From: Halobacteriales archaeon QS_6_71_20
GTDB taxonomy: Archaea; Halobacteriota; Halobacteria; Halobacteriales; Haloferacaceae
NCBI GenBank assembly: GCA_003020945.1
Contig: PXRU01000017.1
Span: 1-64,000 of the forward strand
Direction of reading: 5' to 3'
Length of the DNA stretch: 64,000 nucleotides
Part shown: in pieces, positions 8,711 through 17,312 of the stretch
Layout of the letters: each line of letters begins with the position of its first letter
How positions within the stretch are numbered: the stretch's first letter is position 1
The notes under the pieces: generated by a model
What the model was told of the DNA's origin: nothing
What the model saw: only the letters and a program-made list of their open reading frames with translations
Database searches by the model: none
Program-made: the position numbers and the translations under genes

Positions 8711-9640
8711 ATGAAGTTCGGGCTGCTGTACTCCCGGATCCGGAGGGACGAGAAGCTCCTGCTGTCGGAGCTGCGCGAGCGCGGCCACGAGGTCGCCAAG
8801 CTGGACGTGCGCGAGCAACGGTTCGGACTGAACGCGACCGACGCCGGCCTGGCGGACTGCGACCTCGTGGTCGACCGCTGTCTCGCCACCTCGCGGTCGC
8901 TGTACGCCACGCGGTTCCTCTCGGCGTACGGCGTGCCCGTGGTCAACGGTCCCGAGACGGCCGCCGTCTGCGCGGACAAGGTGAAGAACAGCCTCGCGCT
9001 GGAGGCCGCGGGCGTGCCGACGCCGGCGACGGAGGTGACGTTCACGAAGGAGGCCGCCATGCGGTCCATCGAGGAGTTCGGCTACCCCTGCGTCGTCAAG
9101 CCGGTCGTCGGCTCGTGGGGCAGGCTGATGGCGAAGATCGACTCCGAGAACGCCGCCGAGGCGATCCTGGAGCACAAGGCGACGTTGGGCCACTACGAGC
9201 ACAAGGTGTTCTACGTCCAGGAGTACGTCGACAAGCCCGGCCGCGACATCCGCGTGCTGGCGTGTGACGGCGAGCCGGTCGCCGCGATGACGCGCTCCTC
9301 GGACCACTGGCTCACGAACGCCGCGAAGGGCGGCGCGACGGCCGCCTTCGACCTCGACGACGAGGCGCGGGAGCTCGTGAAGACGGCCAGCGACGCCGTC
9401 GGCGGCGGTCTGCTCGGCGTAGACCTCATGGAGACGGACGAGGCGCGAAGCGCCCCGGAATCGAGCGGGGAGCGGAGCGACCCGCGAGACGGCGAGTCGA
9501 GGTACACCGTCCACGAGGTGAACCACACCGTCGAGTTCAAGGCGCTGAACGAGGCGAGCGAGGTCGACGTGCCCGCGGCGGTCGTCGACTGGCTCGAACT
9601 GAAGGCGGAGACGGCGGGCGAAGCCGTGATGACCGCATGA
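8711..9640 (+). CDS. argX: Glutamate-LysW ligase (ArgX/LysX)
   Basis: ATP-grasp ligase that couples glutamate (ArgX) or alpha-aminoadipate (LysX) to the carrier tail. Of 309 residues, about 90-290 are ATP-grasp: CVVKPVVGSWGRLMAKI near 130, VQEYVDKPGRDIRV near 168 and VHEVNHTVEFK near 267, including the conserved metal-binding ENH-like segment. Directly before that last motif sits EARSAPESSGERSDPRDGES (residues 244-263), an insertion absent from the family and encoded by the interspersed DNA repeat. It lies between two conserved strands, so it presumably forms a surface loop. It overlaps argC by four bases. Confidence 0.93.
   Translation: MKFGLLYSRIRRDEKLLLSELRERGHEVAKLDVREQRFGLNATDAGLADCDLVVDRCLATSRSLYATRFLSAYGVPVVNGPETAAVCADKVKNSLALEAAGVPTPATEVTFTKEAAMRSIEEFGYPCVVKPVVGSWGRLMAKIDSENAAEAILEHKATLGHYEHKVFYVQEYVDKPGRDIRVLACDGEPVAAMTRSSDHWLTNAAKGGATAAFDLDDEARELVKTASDAVGGGLLGVDLMETDEARSAPESSGERSDPRDGESRYTVHEVNHTVEFKALNEASEVDVPAAVVDWLELKAETAGEAVMTA
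9437..9501 (+). repeat. Intragenic repeat inserted in the argX ATP-grasp domain
   Basis: Consists of the hairpin GGCGC-GAA-GCGCC (also in hemC) followed by GCGGGGAGCGGAGCGACCCG plus CGAGACGGCGAG, which matches the argG and hef copies. It adds about 20 codons between the conserved GVDLMETD and YTVHEVNHTVEFK and keeps the frame open. Confidence 0.75.
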
Positions 9641-10692
9641 GTGCGGGCTCCGATGGAACACTCACCGCCTCGGTCGTCGGCGCCTCCGGCTTCGCCGGCG
9701 GCGAACTGTGTCGCCTGCTGACGGGCCACCCGGACTTCGAGCTCGCGCAGGCGACGAGCCGCGAGTACGAGAACAAGACGCTCGGCTACGTCCACCCGAA
9801 CCTCCGCGGCGTCGACGTGCGCTTCTCCTCGCCCGAGGAGTTGGACGCGGTGGACGTGCTGTTCGCCTCCACGCCCCACGGCGTCTCGATGGAGCACATC
9901 GACGCCTTCCGCGAGGCCGCCGGCACCGTGGTCGACCTCTCGGCGGACTTCCGCCTGGACGAGGCGGCCGACTACGACGAGTGGTACGACGGCCACGCCG
10001 CGCCCGAGCATCTCGCGGACGCGGCGTACGCGCTCCCCGAGCTGGGACGCGAGAAGCTCGAGGGCGCCGACCTCATCGCCTCCGGCGGCTGTAACGCGAC
10101 GGCGACGATGCTGGCGCTGAAGCCGCTGGTCGACGCCGGCGTGATCGGGCCCGACGACCGGGTGGTCGCGGACCTGAAGGTCGGCTCCTCGGAGGGGGGC
10201 GCCGGCGGCGGCGCCGCCTCCAGCCACCCGGAGCGCTCGGGCGTCGTGCGCCCGTACGCGCCGACGGGCCACCGCCACGAGGCGGAGATCGAACGGGAGC
10301 TCGGCCTCTCGCTGTCGTTCACGGTCCACGCGGTCGACATGACCCGCGGCGCGGCGGCGACGTGTCACGCCTTCCCGAGCGAGAGCGTCACCACGAGCGA
10401 CCTGTGGGGCGCCTACCGCGAGGCGTACGACGACGAGCCGTTCGTCCGCCTGGTCGCGGGCGGCGGCGGGGTGTATCGCTACCCCGAGCCGAAGGCCGTC
10501 GCCGGGACGAACCACGCCGAGGTCGGCTTCGAGCTCGACCCCGAGAACGGCCGCGTGGTCGCGTTCTCGGCCATCGACAACGTGATGAAGGGCGCGGCCG
10601 GCCAGGCGGTCCACGCCGCCAACGTCGCGCTCGGGCTGGAGGAGACGGCCGGCCTGGAGTTCCAGGGGCTCCACCCCGTGGGGTCGCCGTGA
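9637..10692 (+). CDS. argC: LysW-gamma-glutamyl-phosphate reductase
   Basis: NADPH-dependent reduction of the carrier-bound glutamyl phosphate to the semialdehyde. The 351-residue product has the nucleotide loop VVGASGFAGGELCRLL (about 11-26), the catalytic-cysteine region LIASGGCNATATMLAL near 147-162, and HRHEAEIERELG near 208-219, typical of ArgC/LysY. The stretch GSSEGGAGGGAASSHPERSG fits the normal substrate loop. ATG overlaps the argX stop and its TGA overlaps the argB GTG, so translation is coupled. Confidence 0.96.
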   Translation: MSAGSDGTLTASVVGASGFAGGELCRLLTGHPDFELAQATSREYENKTLGYVHPNLRGVDVRFSSPEELDAVDVLFASTPHGVSMEHIDAFREAAGTVVDLSADFRLDEAADYDEWYDGHAAPEHLADAAYALPELGREKLEGADLIASGGCNATATMLALKPLVDAGVIGPDDRVVADLKVGSSEGGAGGGAASSHPERSGVVRPYAPTGHRHEAEIERELGLSLSFTVHAVDMTRGAAATCHAFPSESVTTSDLWGAYREAYDDEPFVRLVAGGGGVYRYPEPKAVAGTNHAEVGFELDPENGRVVAFSAIDNVMKGAAGQAVHAANVALGLEETAGLEFQGLHPVGSP

Positions 10693-11543
10693 GCCGGCTC
10701 GACCCGGCGGACGGCGCCCTCACGACCGACGGCGGGGGCGACGCCCCGCCGGTGGTCGTGAAGCTCGGCGGCGCGCGCGCGGTCGACCCCGCCGGCGCCG
10801 TCGGCGACGTGGCCCACCTCGTCGCCAACGGGCGCCGCGTGGTCATCGTCCACGGCGGCTCCACCGCCGTCGACGACCTGCTGGGCCGGCTCGGCATCGA
10901 GTCGGAGTACGTCGAGACGCCGTCGGGCGTCGCCGGCCGCTTCACCGACGAGGAGACGATGGCGGCGTTCACGATGGCGATGGCCGGGCGGGTGAACACC
11001 GACCTCGTGGCCGCCCTGCGGAACGCCGGCGTCGACGCGGTCGGCCTCTCGGGGGTCGACGGCGGCCTGCTGACCGGTCCCCGGAAGTCCGCAGTCCGCG
11101 TCGTCGAGGACGGGAAACGGAAGATCAGGCGGGGCGACCACTCGGGCACGCCGAAGGCGGTGAACGACGACCTGCTCGACACGCTGCTGTCGGACGGCTA
11201 CACGCCGGTCGCCTCCCCGCCGATGTTCGGCATCGAGGACGAGAGCGAGGGGACGGGCGTCCCGGTGAACACCGACGCCGACCGCGCCGCCGCGGCCGTC
11301 GCGGGCGCGCTCGGGGCGGAGCTGGTCGTCCTCACCGACGTGGCCGGCGTGTACGCGGACCCCGACGACCCCGACACGCTCATCGACTCCGTCGCCACGG
11401 ACGAGGGGTACGCGGCGCTGACCGACGCCGCCGAGGGGTTCATGACGCGGAAGGTGATGGCCGCGACCGAGGCGCTCTCGGCGGGCGCCCGACGAGCGGA
11501 GCGCGGGAGCGGACGGCGACGCCGCGGACACGGGGGTGGAGCA
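10689..11543 (+). CDS. argB: LysW-glutamate kinase, C-terminus abnormal
   Basis: Phosphorylates the carrier-bound glutamate. VVKLGGARAVDP (about residues 17-28), IVHGGSTAVDDLLGRL near 55, VDGGLLTGPRKSAVRV near 124 and VPVNTDADRAAAAVAGAL are amino-acid-kinase signatures. The start is GTG at 10689, overlapping the argC stop. Up to TRKVMAATEALSAGA it is normal. The usual last 30-40 residues are missing and replaced by an Arg/Gly-rich string, with no stop before the argD GTG, so the frame runs into argD. The +1 frame would end in TGA at 11545-11547, overlapping that GTG. Either a deletion with a frame change occurred at about 11480-11510 or the sequence contains an error. Confidence 0.85.
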
Positions 11544-12707
11544 GTGAGCGCCTTCGAGGACCGCTCGGGCGCGGGCGAGGGGTTCGTCTTCTCCGAGAAG
11601 CCGATCGGCATCGAATCGGGCGAGGGCGTCCACCTCACCTCGACCGACGGCACCGAGTACCTCGACTTCGGCGCCAGCTACGCGTGTGCCCCGCTGGGGC
11701 ACTGCCCGCCGGCCGTCGTCGAGGCGGTGCAGGAGCGGGCCGCGGAGCTGCTGTACGTGCAGGCGTCGTACCCGAACGCGCCCCGCACGGAGCTGTACGA
11801 GCGGCTCGGCGCGGTCGCCCCTGGCGACCTCTCGAAAGTGTGGCTCTGTAACTCCGGCACGGAGGCCAACGAGGCCGCGATGAAGTTCGCGCGCTCGGCG
11901 ACCGGGCGCGAGAAGATCGTCGCCACGAAGCGCGGCTTCCACGGCCGGACGCTCGGCGCGCTGGCGATGACGTGGAAGAAGAAGTACCGCGCCCCCTTCG
12001 AGCCGGTCGCCGGCGGCGTCGAGTTCGTCGACTACGGGGACGGCGAGGCGCTGGCCGACGCCGTCGACGACGAGACGGCCGCGGTGTTCCTCGAACCCGT
12101 GCAGGGGGAGGGCGGCATCAACCCCGCCGACCCCGAGTACCTGCGGTCGGCCCGCGACCTCACCGCGGACGCCGGCGCGGCGCTGGTGTTCGACGAGATC
12201 CAGACCGGGATGGGGCGCACGGGCGACCTCTGGGCGTGTGAGGGCGTCGGCGTCGTCCCCGACGTGCTGACGACGGCGAAGGGGATCGCCTCCGGCCTCC
12301 CGCTGGGCGCGACGCTGTGTGCCGACTGGATCGCCGACGGCGCGGCCAGTCACGGCTCGACGTTCTCGGGCAACCCGGTCGTCGCCGCGGCGGCCAACGC
12401 CACCCTGGCGGAGGTGGTCGCCGAGGACGTGCCCGACAACGCGGCGACGGTCGGCGAGTACCTCACGACCCAGTTGACGGCGGCCGTCGAGGAGCACGAC
12501 CTCCCCGTGCGCGACGTGCGCGGGGAGGGCCTGATGATCGGCGTCGAGGTGAAGCGGGGGGCGAACCGCTACCTCCGCGACCTCGCGATCGAACACCGGG
12601 TGCTCGCGCTGCCGGCGGGGCGCTCGGTCGTGCGCCTGCTGCCGCCGCTGACGGTCACCGAGGGGCACGCCCGCGAGGTCGTCGACGCGCTGACGGAGGT
12701 GCTGTGA
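11544..12707 (+). CDS. argD: LysW-ornithine/lysine aminotransferase
   Basis: PLP enzyme that transaminates the carrier-bound semialdehyde. The 387-residue class-III aminotransferase has NSGTEANEAAMKFARSATGR near 98, KRGFHGRTLGALAMTWK near 127, LVFDEIQTGMGRTG near 213 (the PLP aspartate) and TTAKGIASGLPLG near 239 with the Schiff-base lysine. The start is taken as GTG at 11544 (SAFEDRSG), with GGTGGAG upstream; homologues start at about this point. No stop separates it from argB in the same frame. argD ends five bases before the lysK ATG. Confidence 0.95.
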   Translation: MSAFEDRSGAGEGFVFSEKPIGIESGEGVHLTSTDGTEYLDFGASYACAPLGHCPPAVVEAVQERAAELLYVQASYPNAPRTELYERLGAVAPGDLSKVWLCNSGTEANEAAMKFARSATGREKIVATKRGFHGRTLGALAMTWKKKYRAPFEPVAGGVEFVDYGDGEALADAVDDETAAVFLEPVQGEGGINPADPEYLRSARDLTADAGAALVFDEIQTGMGRTGDLWACEGVGVVPDVLTTAKGIASGLPLGATLCADWIADGAASHGSTFSGNPVVAAAANATLAEVVAEDVPDNAATVGEYLTTQLTAAVEEHDLPVRDVRGEGLMIGVEVKRGANRYLRDLAIEHRVLALPAGRSVVRLLPPLTVTEGHAREVVDALTEVL

Positions 12708-12709
12708 GG

Positions 12710-13861
12710 ATGGCGGTGTCGGACCCGCTGAGTCCCGAGGAGGCACTCGACACGCCGGGCCGGCAGCTTCTGTACGACCTGGTGTCGACGCCGTCCGTCT
12801 CGGGCGCCGAGGCCGACGCCGCGGCGGTGCTCGTCGAGTTCTTCGAGGCGCACGACCGCGAGGTGTTCGTCGACGAGGCGGGCAACGTCCGCGCGCCCGC
12901 CGACGACGCCGTCCTGTTGACCTCCCACGTCGACACGGTGCCGGGGGAGGTGCCCGTCGAGATCGCCGACGGCGACGGGGAGCTGGGCGCCGACGGCCCC
13001 GTGCTGTGGGGGCGCGGCAGCGTCGACGCGACGGGGCCGCTGGCGGCGATGGCCGCCGCGGCCGTCGAGACCGGCGTCTCCTTCGCCGGCGTGGTCGGCG
13101 AGGAGACGGACTCGCGGGGCGCGCGCCACCTCGTCGCCGACCGCGAGGCGCCCGAGGCGCTGATCAACGGCGAGCCGTCCGGCTGGGACGCCGTGACGCT
13201 CGGCTACCGCGGCTTCCTCGCGGGGACGTACGTGGCGACCAGCGAGTCAGGCCACACCTCCCGCCCGGACCCCAACGCCGTCGAGCACGCGATGGGCTGG
13301 TGGCGCCGCGTCGAGGACGCCTTCGAGGCGGACGACTACGCGCCCGTCTTCGAGACGGTGACGACCAAGCCCGTCGGCATCGAGGGGGGACTCTCCGAGG
13401 ACGGCCTCTCGATGGAGGCGACGATGGACGCGCAGTTCCGCGTGCCGCCGTCGCTTGCGCCGTCGGACGTGCGCGAGCGTGCGGACGCCGAACTCGACGC
13501 CGGCACCGTCCACTGGGAGGAGCCGATCCCGCCGGTGATGGGAAGCCCCCGCGACCCCGTGGCTACGGCGCTGCGGGGCGGGATCAGGCGAGCCGGCGGG
13601 GACCCCCGGCTGCTCCGCAAGACCGGCACCGCCGACGTGAACCTGTTCGCGGGCGCCTGGGACGTGCCGATGGCGACGTACGGTCCCGGCGACTCCGACC
13701 TCGACCACGCCCCCGACGAGCGGCTCCCGCTCGCGGCGTTCGACCGCGCGGTCGAGGTACCTCGCCCGGGGGCCGGTTCCCCCGACTCCGTACCGAGTTC
13801 CACACGACACGGACCCGACCCGCGACGACGCGGACGACCCACACGACACACAGACCCACCA
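12710..13861 (+). CDS. lysK: LysW-ornithine/lysine hydrolase, 3' end uncertain
   Basis: M20-family metallopeptidase that releases ornithine from the carrier. LLTSHVDTVPGE near 64, the glycine-rich WGRGSVDATGPLAAM near 98, the catalytic GVVGEETDSRGARHL near 126 and INGEPSGWDAVTLGYRG near 150 fit the family. The end is odd. After LPLAAFDRAVEV the frame continues without a stop through Arg/Pro-rich sequence into argF. Removing one base near 13757 would give VEVLARG and later a TGA at 13863-13865 overlapping the argF ATG. The real product probably ends near 13760. Confidence 0.88.
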
Positions 13862-14797
13862 ATGAGCGCGAACACGACGCCCTCACCGACCGACGACGCC
13901 GACGAGTTCCCGAGCGACTTCCTCGACATCGACGACCTGGCCGCGAGCCAGCTCGCGACGGTGCTGGAGCGAGCCTCGGCGCTCAAGACCGGGAAGGACC
14001 TGACGCAGCTCCCCCGGACGACGCTGGCGATGCTGTTCGAGAAGCCCTCGACTCGGACGCGCGCGAGCTTCGAGACGGGGATGACCCAGCTCGGCGGCCA
14101 CGCGATGTTCCTCGGCCCCGACGACATCCAGCTCGGCCACGGCGAGCCGCCGAAGGACACCGCCCGGGCGCTCTCGGGCTACGCGGACGCGCTGATGGTG
14201 CGGACGTTCGCCCACGAGAACGCGGAGATCCTCGCGGAGCACGCCGACGTACCGGTGATCAACGGCCTCACAGACGACGCCCACCCGTGTCAGACGCTCG
14301 CGGACCTGCTCACAATCCGCGAGGCGGTCGGCGACCTCGACGAGGTGTCGGCGGCGTGGGTCGGCGACGGCAACAACGTCGCCCGCTCGTTCGCCGTCGG
14401 TGCCGCGCTCGCGGGGCTGGACCTCACGGTCGCCACGCCCGACGGCTACGGTCTTGGCAACGACGTGTACGAGCGCTGTGCGAAGGTCGGCACCGAGCCG
14501 ACCGCCGTCGACGACCCCGCGGCGGCGGTCGCCGACGCGGACGTGGTGTACACCGATGTCTGGGTGAGCATGGGCGAGGAGGAGGCGCGCGAGGAGAAAC
14601 TTCCCGCCTTCGACGGCTACCAGGTGAACGAGGCGCTGCTCGACGGCACCAACGCGGCGTTCATGCACTGCCTGCCCGCCCACCGCGGCGAGGAGGTGAC
14701 CGACGCGGTGCTGGAGTCCGAGCGCTCGCTCGTGTGGGAGCAGGCGGAGAACCGGATGCACGCCCAGAAGGGGCTACTGGTCGAGTTGCTGGCGTAG
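13862..14797 (+). CDS. argF: Ornithine carbamoyltransferase
   Basis: Makes citrulline from ornithine and carbamoyl phosphate. Of 311 residues, LFEKPSTRTRASFETGMTQL near 58 contains the carbamoyl-phosphate STRTR motif, INGLTDDAHPCQTLADLLTI near 137 has the HPCQ loop, and FMHCLPAHRGEEVTD near 268 is the ornithine-binding HCLP motif. The N-terminal acidic extension MSANTTPSPTDDADEFPSDF is common in haloarchaea. Last gene of the arginine cluster. A second, slightly diverged copy of its final 57 bases lies 199 bases downstream. Confidence 0.97.
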   Translation: MSANTTPSPTDDADEFPSDFLDIDDLAASQLATVLERASALKTGKDLTQLPRTTLAMLFEKPSTRTRASFETGMTQLGGHAMFLGPDDIQLGHGEPPKDTARALSGYADALMVRTFAHENAEILAEHADVPVINGLTDDAHPCQTLADLLTIREAVGDLDEVSAAWVGDGNNVARSFAVGAALAGLDLTVATPDGYGLGNDVYERCAKVGTEPTAVDDPAAAVADADVVYTDVWVSMGEEEAREEKLPAFDGYQVNEALLDGTNAAFMHCLPAHRGEEVTDAVLESERSLVWEQAENRMHAQKGLLVELLA

Positions 14798-14840
14798 CTG
14801 ACGCGAGCGATACGAGGCCGACCCACGGGAGGCCTCGTCG

Positions 14841-14937
14841 CGAGCGCCTTTTGTCATCGACGGGTTTTGACGGGGTTCGACGAGCGAGCGCGGCAGGGCC
14901 GCGCGAGTGAGGAGGACCCCGTGAAAAGCGGTCGGGT
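14841..14937 (+). repeat. Intergenic hairpin repeat, copy 1
   Basis: Begins CTTTTGTCATCGACGGG and TTTTGACGGGG and ends GACCCCGTGAAAAGCGGT. The two ends pair imperfectly as a long hairpin around a GAGCGAGCGCGGC centre. A second copy lies at 44569-44660 in the opposite orientation, also just downstream of a gene. Confidence 0.75.
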
Positions 14938-14939
14938 TG

Positions 14940-14996
14940 CAGGCGGAGAACCGGATGCACGCTCAGAAGGGGCTGTTAGTGGAGCTGCTGGGGTAG
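14940..14996 (+). pseudogene. Orphan second copy of the argF 3' end
   Basis: Fifty of 57 bases equal argF 14741-14797, including the stop codon. The readable peptide QAENRMHAQKGLLVELL is unchanged, and six of the seven differences are synonymous. The copy therefore descends from a functional, diverged argF allele rather than from a recent local duplication. It has no upstream coding part. Confidence 0.8.
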
Positions 14997-15039
14997 GCGT
15001 CCCACCCTGCTCCGAGCTCGATTAGGACTTCGGGTACGA

Positions 15040-17211
15040 CTACGGTTCCGGCGGCGCGCCGTCGTAGGCGTCGCGGTCGGAGAAGAAGTTCAGCATCGCG
15101 AACCGCAGCTTCTCCGGGTCGATGTCGACCAGCTCCTCGCGCTCTTCCGGGGGGAACGCGCCGCGCACGGAGTACTTCCCCATGTCGGCCGCGGTGTAGC
15201 GCTCGTCCAGTAGGACGCGCACGCCGAAATCGTCGGGCGCGCGGATCACCCGCCCGAGCGCCTGGCGGGTCTTGCGGATCGTCGGGATCTCGACGGCGTA
15301 CTCCCAGCCGGCGTCCCGGGAGCGCTCGGCGAACGCGCGGTCGTACGCGTCCTGTACCGCCTCCATCCGCTCGGAGAGGCGGGGGTACGGCACCCCGACG
15401 ACGGCGACGCTGCGGGCGGCGTCGCCGTCGAAGCTCACCCCCTCCGCGAGCGTCCCCCACAGCGAGGTGAACAGCGCGGCGTCGTCGGCGGCGACGAGCC
15501 GGCGACGGAGCGCCTCCGTGTCCGGCTCGGTGCCGTCGAGCAGGAGGTCGCCGAGGTTCGGGTCGCCCGACAGCAGCTCGTGGTAGCGCTCGGCCTCCGC
15601 GTACGACGGGAAGAACAGCAGGCTGTTGCCCGGCGTGAACCGGATCACGTCCGAAAGCGCCGCGGCGATCGTCTCCTGTGTCGCGGGGTCGTCGCGCTCG
15701 GACGCGAACAGCGCCGGCGTCGTCGTCGAGTAGGTGCGACGGTTCCCCTCGGGGTACGCCAGCGGGTACGCCAGCGACACCGGGTCCGACAGCCCGAGCA
15801 CGTCCTCGGTCACGTCGAACGGCCGCAGCGTCGCCGACATGAGCACGCTCGCGTACACCTCCCCGAACAGCTCCTCGGTCACCTCCCGCGGGATGCAGGT
15901 GTACAGCTCCGCGCGGCCGTACACCTCGTCGGTACCGGCGTCGCGGCGGACGGAGACGACCGGGTGCTGTCCCAGCTCGCCGCCGTCGTCCATCCACGCC
16001 GAGACGAACGCGGCCGCCCGGAGCGTCTGACACTCCCGGCGGGTGGTCGCCTCGCCATCGCGGTAGGCGTCCTCGTACTCCTCGTCGAGGCGCTTGCCCA
16101 ACTGGAGCGCGAGGTCGCACTCCGCGCGGATGCCGCTCCCCTCGTAGCGGTCGAGGAACGCGAGCGTGAGGTCGTCCCTGCGGTCCTCGTTGGCGACGCT
16201 CACGTCCTCCCAGTGCTCGCCGACCCGGTCGCGGGCGGCGGCGCCGAGCTTCCCGTCGTACGTCGCCGACAGCGCCTCCGTGAAGGCCCGAAGCACGTTC
16301 TCGGCCGGCGCGGCCCGGGAGTCGTCGCTCTCCTCCAGCTCGGCGAGGGCGGCCTCCAGCGTGTTCTCGGTGAGCGTGCGCGAGGCGTGGTCACGGGCGG
16401 CGTCCTCGATGTTGTGCGCCTCGTCGAACACCGTGATCACGTCCTCCGGGTCGCGGTCGAGCCACCGGAAGAACTGCTCGCGGATCTGCGGGTCCAGCAG
16501 GTGGTGGTAGTTGCACACGACCAGCTCGACGTCCTCCATCCCCTCCTTCAGGAGCTCGTAGCCGCACAGGCCCCGCTCGCCGGCGTACTCGTACACCTCC
16601 TCGGGGCTGCGCACGTCCGAGAACAGCCACGAGAAGAACTCCCCGGTGTCCCGCGTCAGGTTCTGGAGGTAGTGGTCACAGACGTTCCCGGCCTCGTCGT
16701 CGATCTCCTCGTCGAGCCGCTCCAGTTCCTCCTGTACCGCCCGTCTGGCCTCCGCGGCGCTCCCGTCGTCGCCGTCGCGCATCTCGTCGGTGAGGTCGTC
16801 GAGTCGCCGCTCCAGCTGCTCTCTGTCGTCCTCGTCCTCGACGAGCGAGCGCGTGGTGTCCCGGAGCGTCTGGCACTCCTGGTAGTCGACGTCGATGTGG
16901 CACATCGACGCCTTCCCCTTGAACACGGTCGCGCGGATCGGCTCGGTCTCGTTGATCGCGCGGGCGTCCTCGACGAACTGGCGCATCTGCTGGTGGACGT
17001 TCGTCGTGATGACTACGGTGCGGTCGTGCTCGCGGGCGTGCTCCAGGGCGGGCACGAGCGCCGACAGCGTCTTCCCGGTGCCGGGCGCGCCCTCGAACAG
17101 CACGTCCTGGCCGCGCTCCAGCGAGTTGGCCACCCGGTCCATCGCCTCCCGCTGGTTCGGGTACGGCTCCTCGTACGGGAAGAAGCGCAGGTGGCCGTCC
17201 GTCGTCGACAC
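15040..17211 (-). CDS. XPD/Rad3-like ATP-dependent DNA helicase
   Basis: Superfamily 2 helicase expected to unwind DNA 5'-3' in repair. The 723-residue product has Walker A FEGAPGTGKTLSALVPAL near 39, four cysteines spread over MCHIDVDYQEC (104-114), VCDHYL (about 178) and LCGYELL (about 213) that fit the Fe-S cluster domain, DEAHNIEDAARDHASR (motif II) near 260, and C-terminal motifs SLWGTLAEGVSFDGDAAR and ALGRVIRAPDDFGVRVLLD. Between the cysteines is a long acidic coiled segment (EDEDDREQLERRLDDL). Rad3/XPD and DinG-type assignments overlap in this family. Single gene, convergent with argF. Confidence 0.93.
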   Translation of the reverse strand: MSTTDGHLRFFPYEEPYPNQREAMDRVANSLERGQDVLFEGAPGTGKTLSALVPALEHAREHDRTVVITTNVHQQMRQFVEDARAINETEPIRATVFKGKASMCHIDVDYQECQTLRDTTRSLVEDEDDREQLERRLDDLTDEMRDGDDGSAAEARRAVQEELERLDEEIDDEAGNVCDHYLQNLTRDTGEFFSWLFSDVRSPEEVYEYAGERGLCGYELLKEGMEDVELVVCNYHHLLDPQIREQFFRWLDRDPEDVITVFDEAHNIEDAARDHASRTLTENTLEAALAELEESDDSRAAPAENVLRAFTEALSATYDGKLGAAARDRVGEHWEDVSVANEDRRDDLTLAFLDRYEGSGIRAECDLALQLGKRLDEEYEDAYRDGEATTRRECQTLRAAAFVSAWMDDGGELGQHPVVSVRRDAGTDEVYGRAELYTCIPREVTEELFGEVYASVLMSATLRPFDVTEDVLGLSDPVSLAYPLAYPEGNRRTYSTTTPALFASERDDPATQETIAAALSDVIRFTPGNSLLFFPSYAEAERYHELLSGDPNLGDLLLDGTEPDTEALRRRLVAADDAALFTSLWGTLAEGVSFDGDAARSVAVVGVPYPRLSERMEAVQDAYDRAFAERSRDAGWEYAVEIPTIRKTRQALGRVIRAPDDFGVRVLLDERYTAADMGKYSVRGAFPPEEREELVDIDPEKLRFAMLNFFSDRDAYDGAPPEP

Positions 17212-17312
17212 ACCCCCACTATCGGCCCATCGGCTTTGAAGCTACGGATGGCGGGGCGGAAGTGGTCGCGCGCGCCGCTGACTTTTTCGCCGCCCGCGCC
17301 CTCCGCTCGATC

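Larger units (their letters stand above)
14798..15039. other. argF downstream region with repeat and second argF tail
   Basis: Contains, in order, a hairpin-forming interspersed repeat (14841-14937) and a second copy of the argF 3' end (14940-14996). No independent gene is seen. The next gene is on the other strand and ends at 15040. Confidence 0.7.

Noticed and set aside
8539-14797. Reading the cluster as lysine biosynthesis (LysW-LysX-LysZ-LysY-LysJ-LysK)
   Set aside because: argF, argG and argH are clustered with it and no alpha-aminoadipate genes (homocitrate synthase, homoaconitase) are present, so arginine is the better reading, though dual use is possible.
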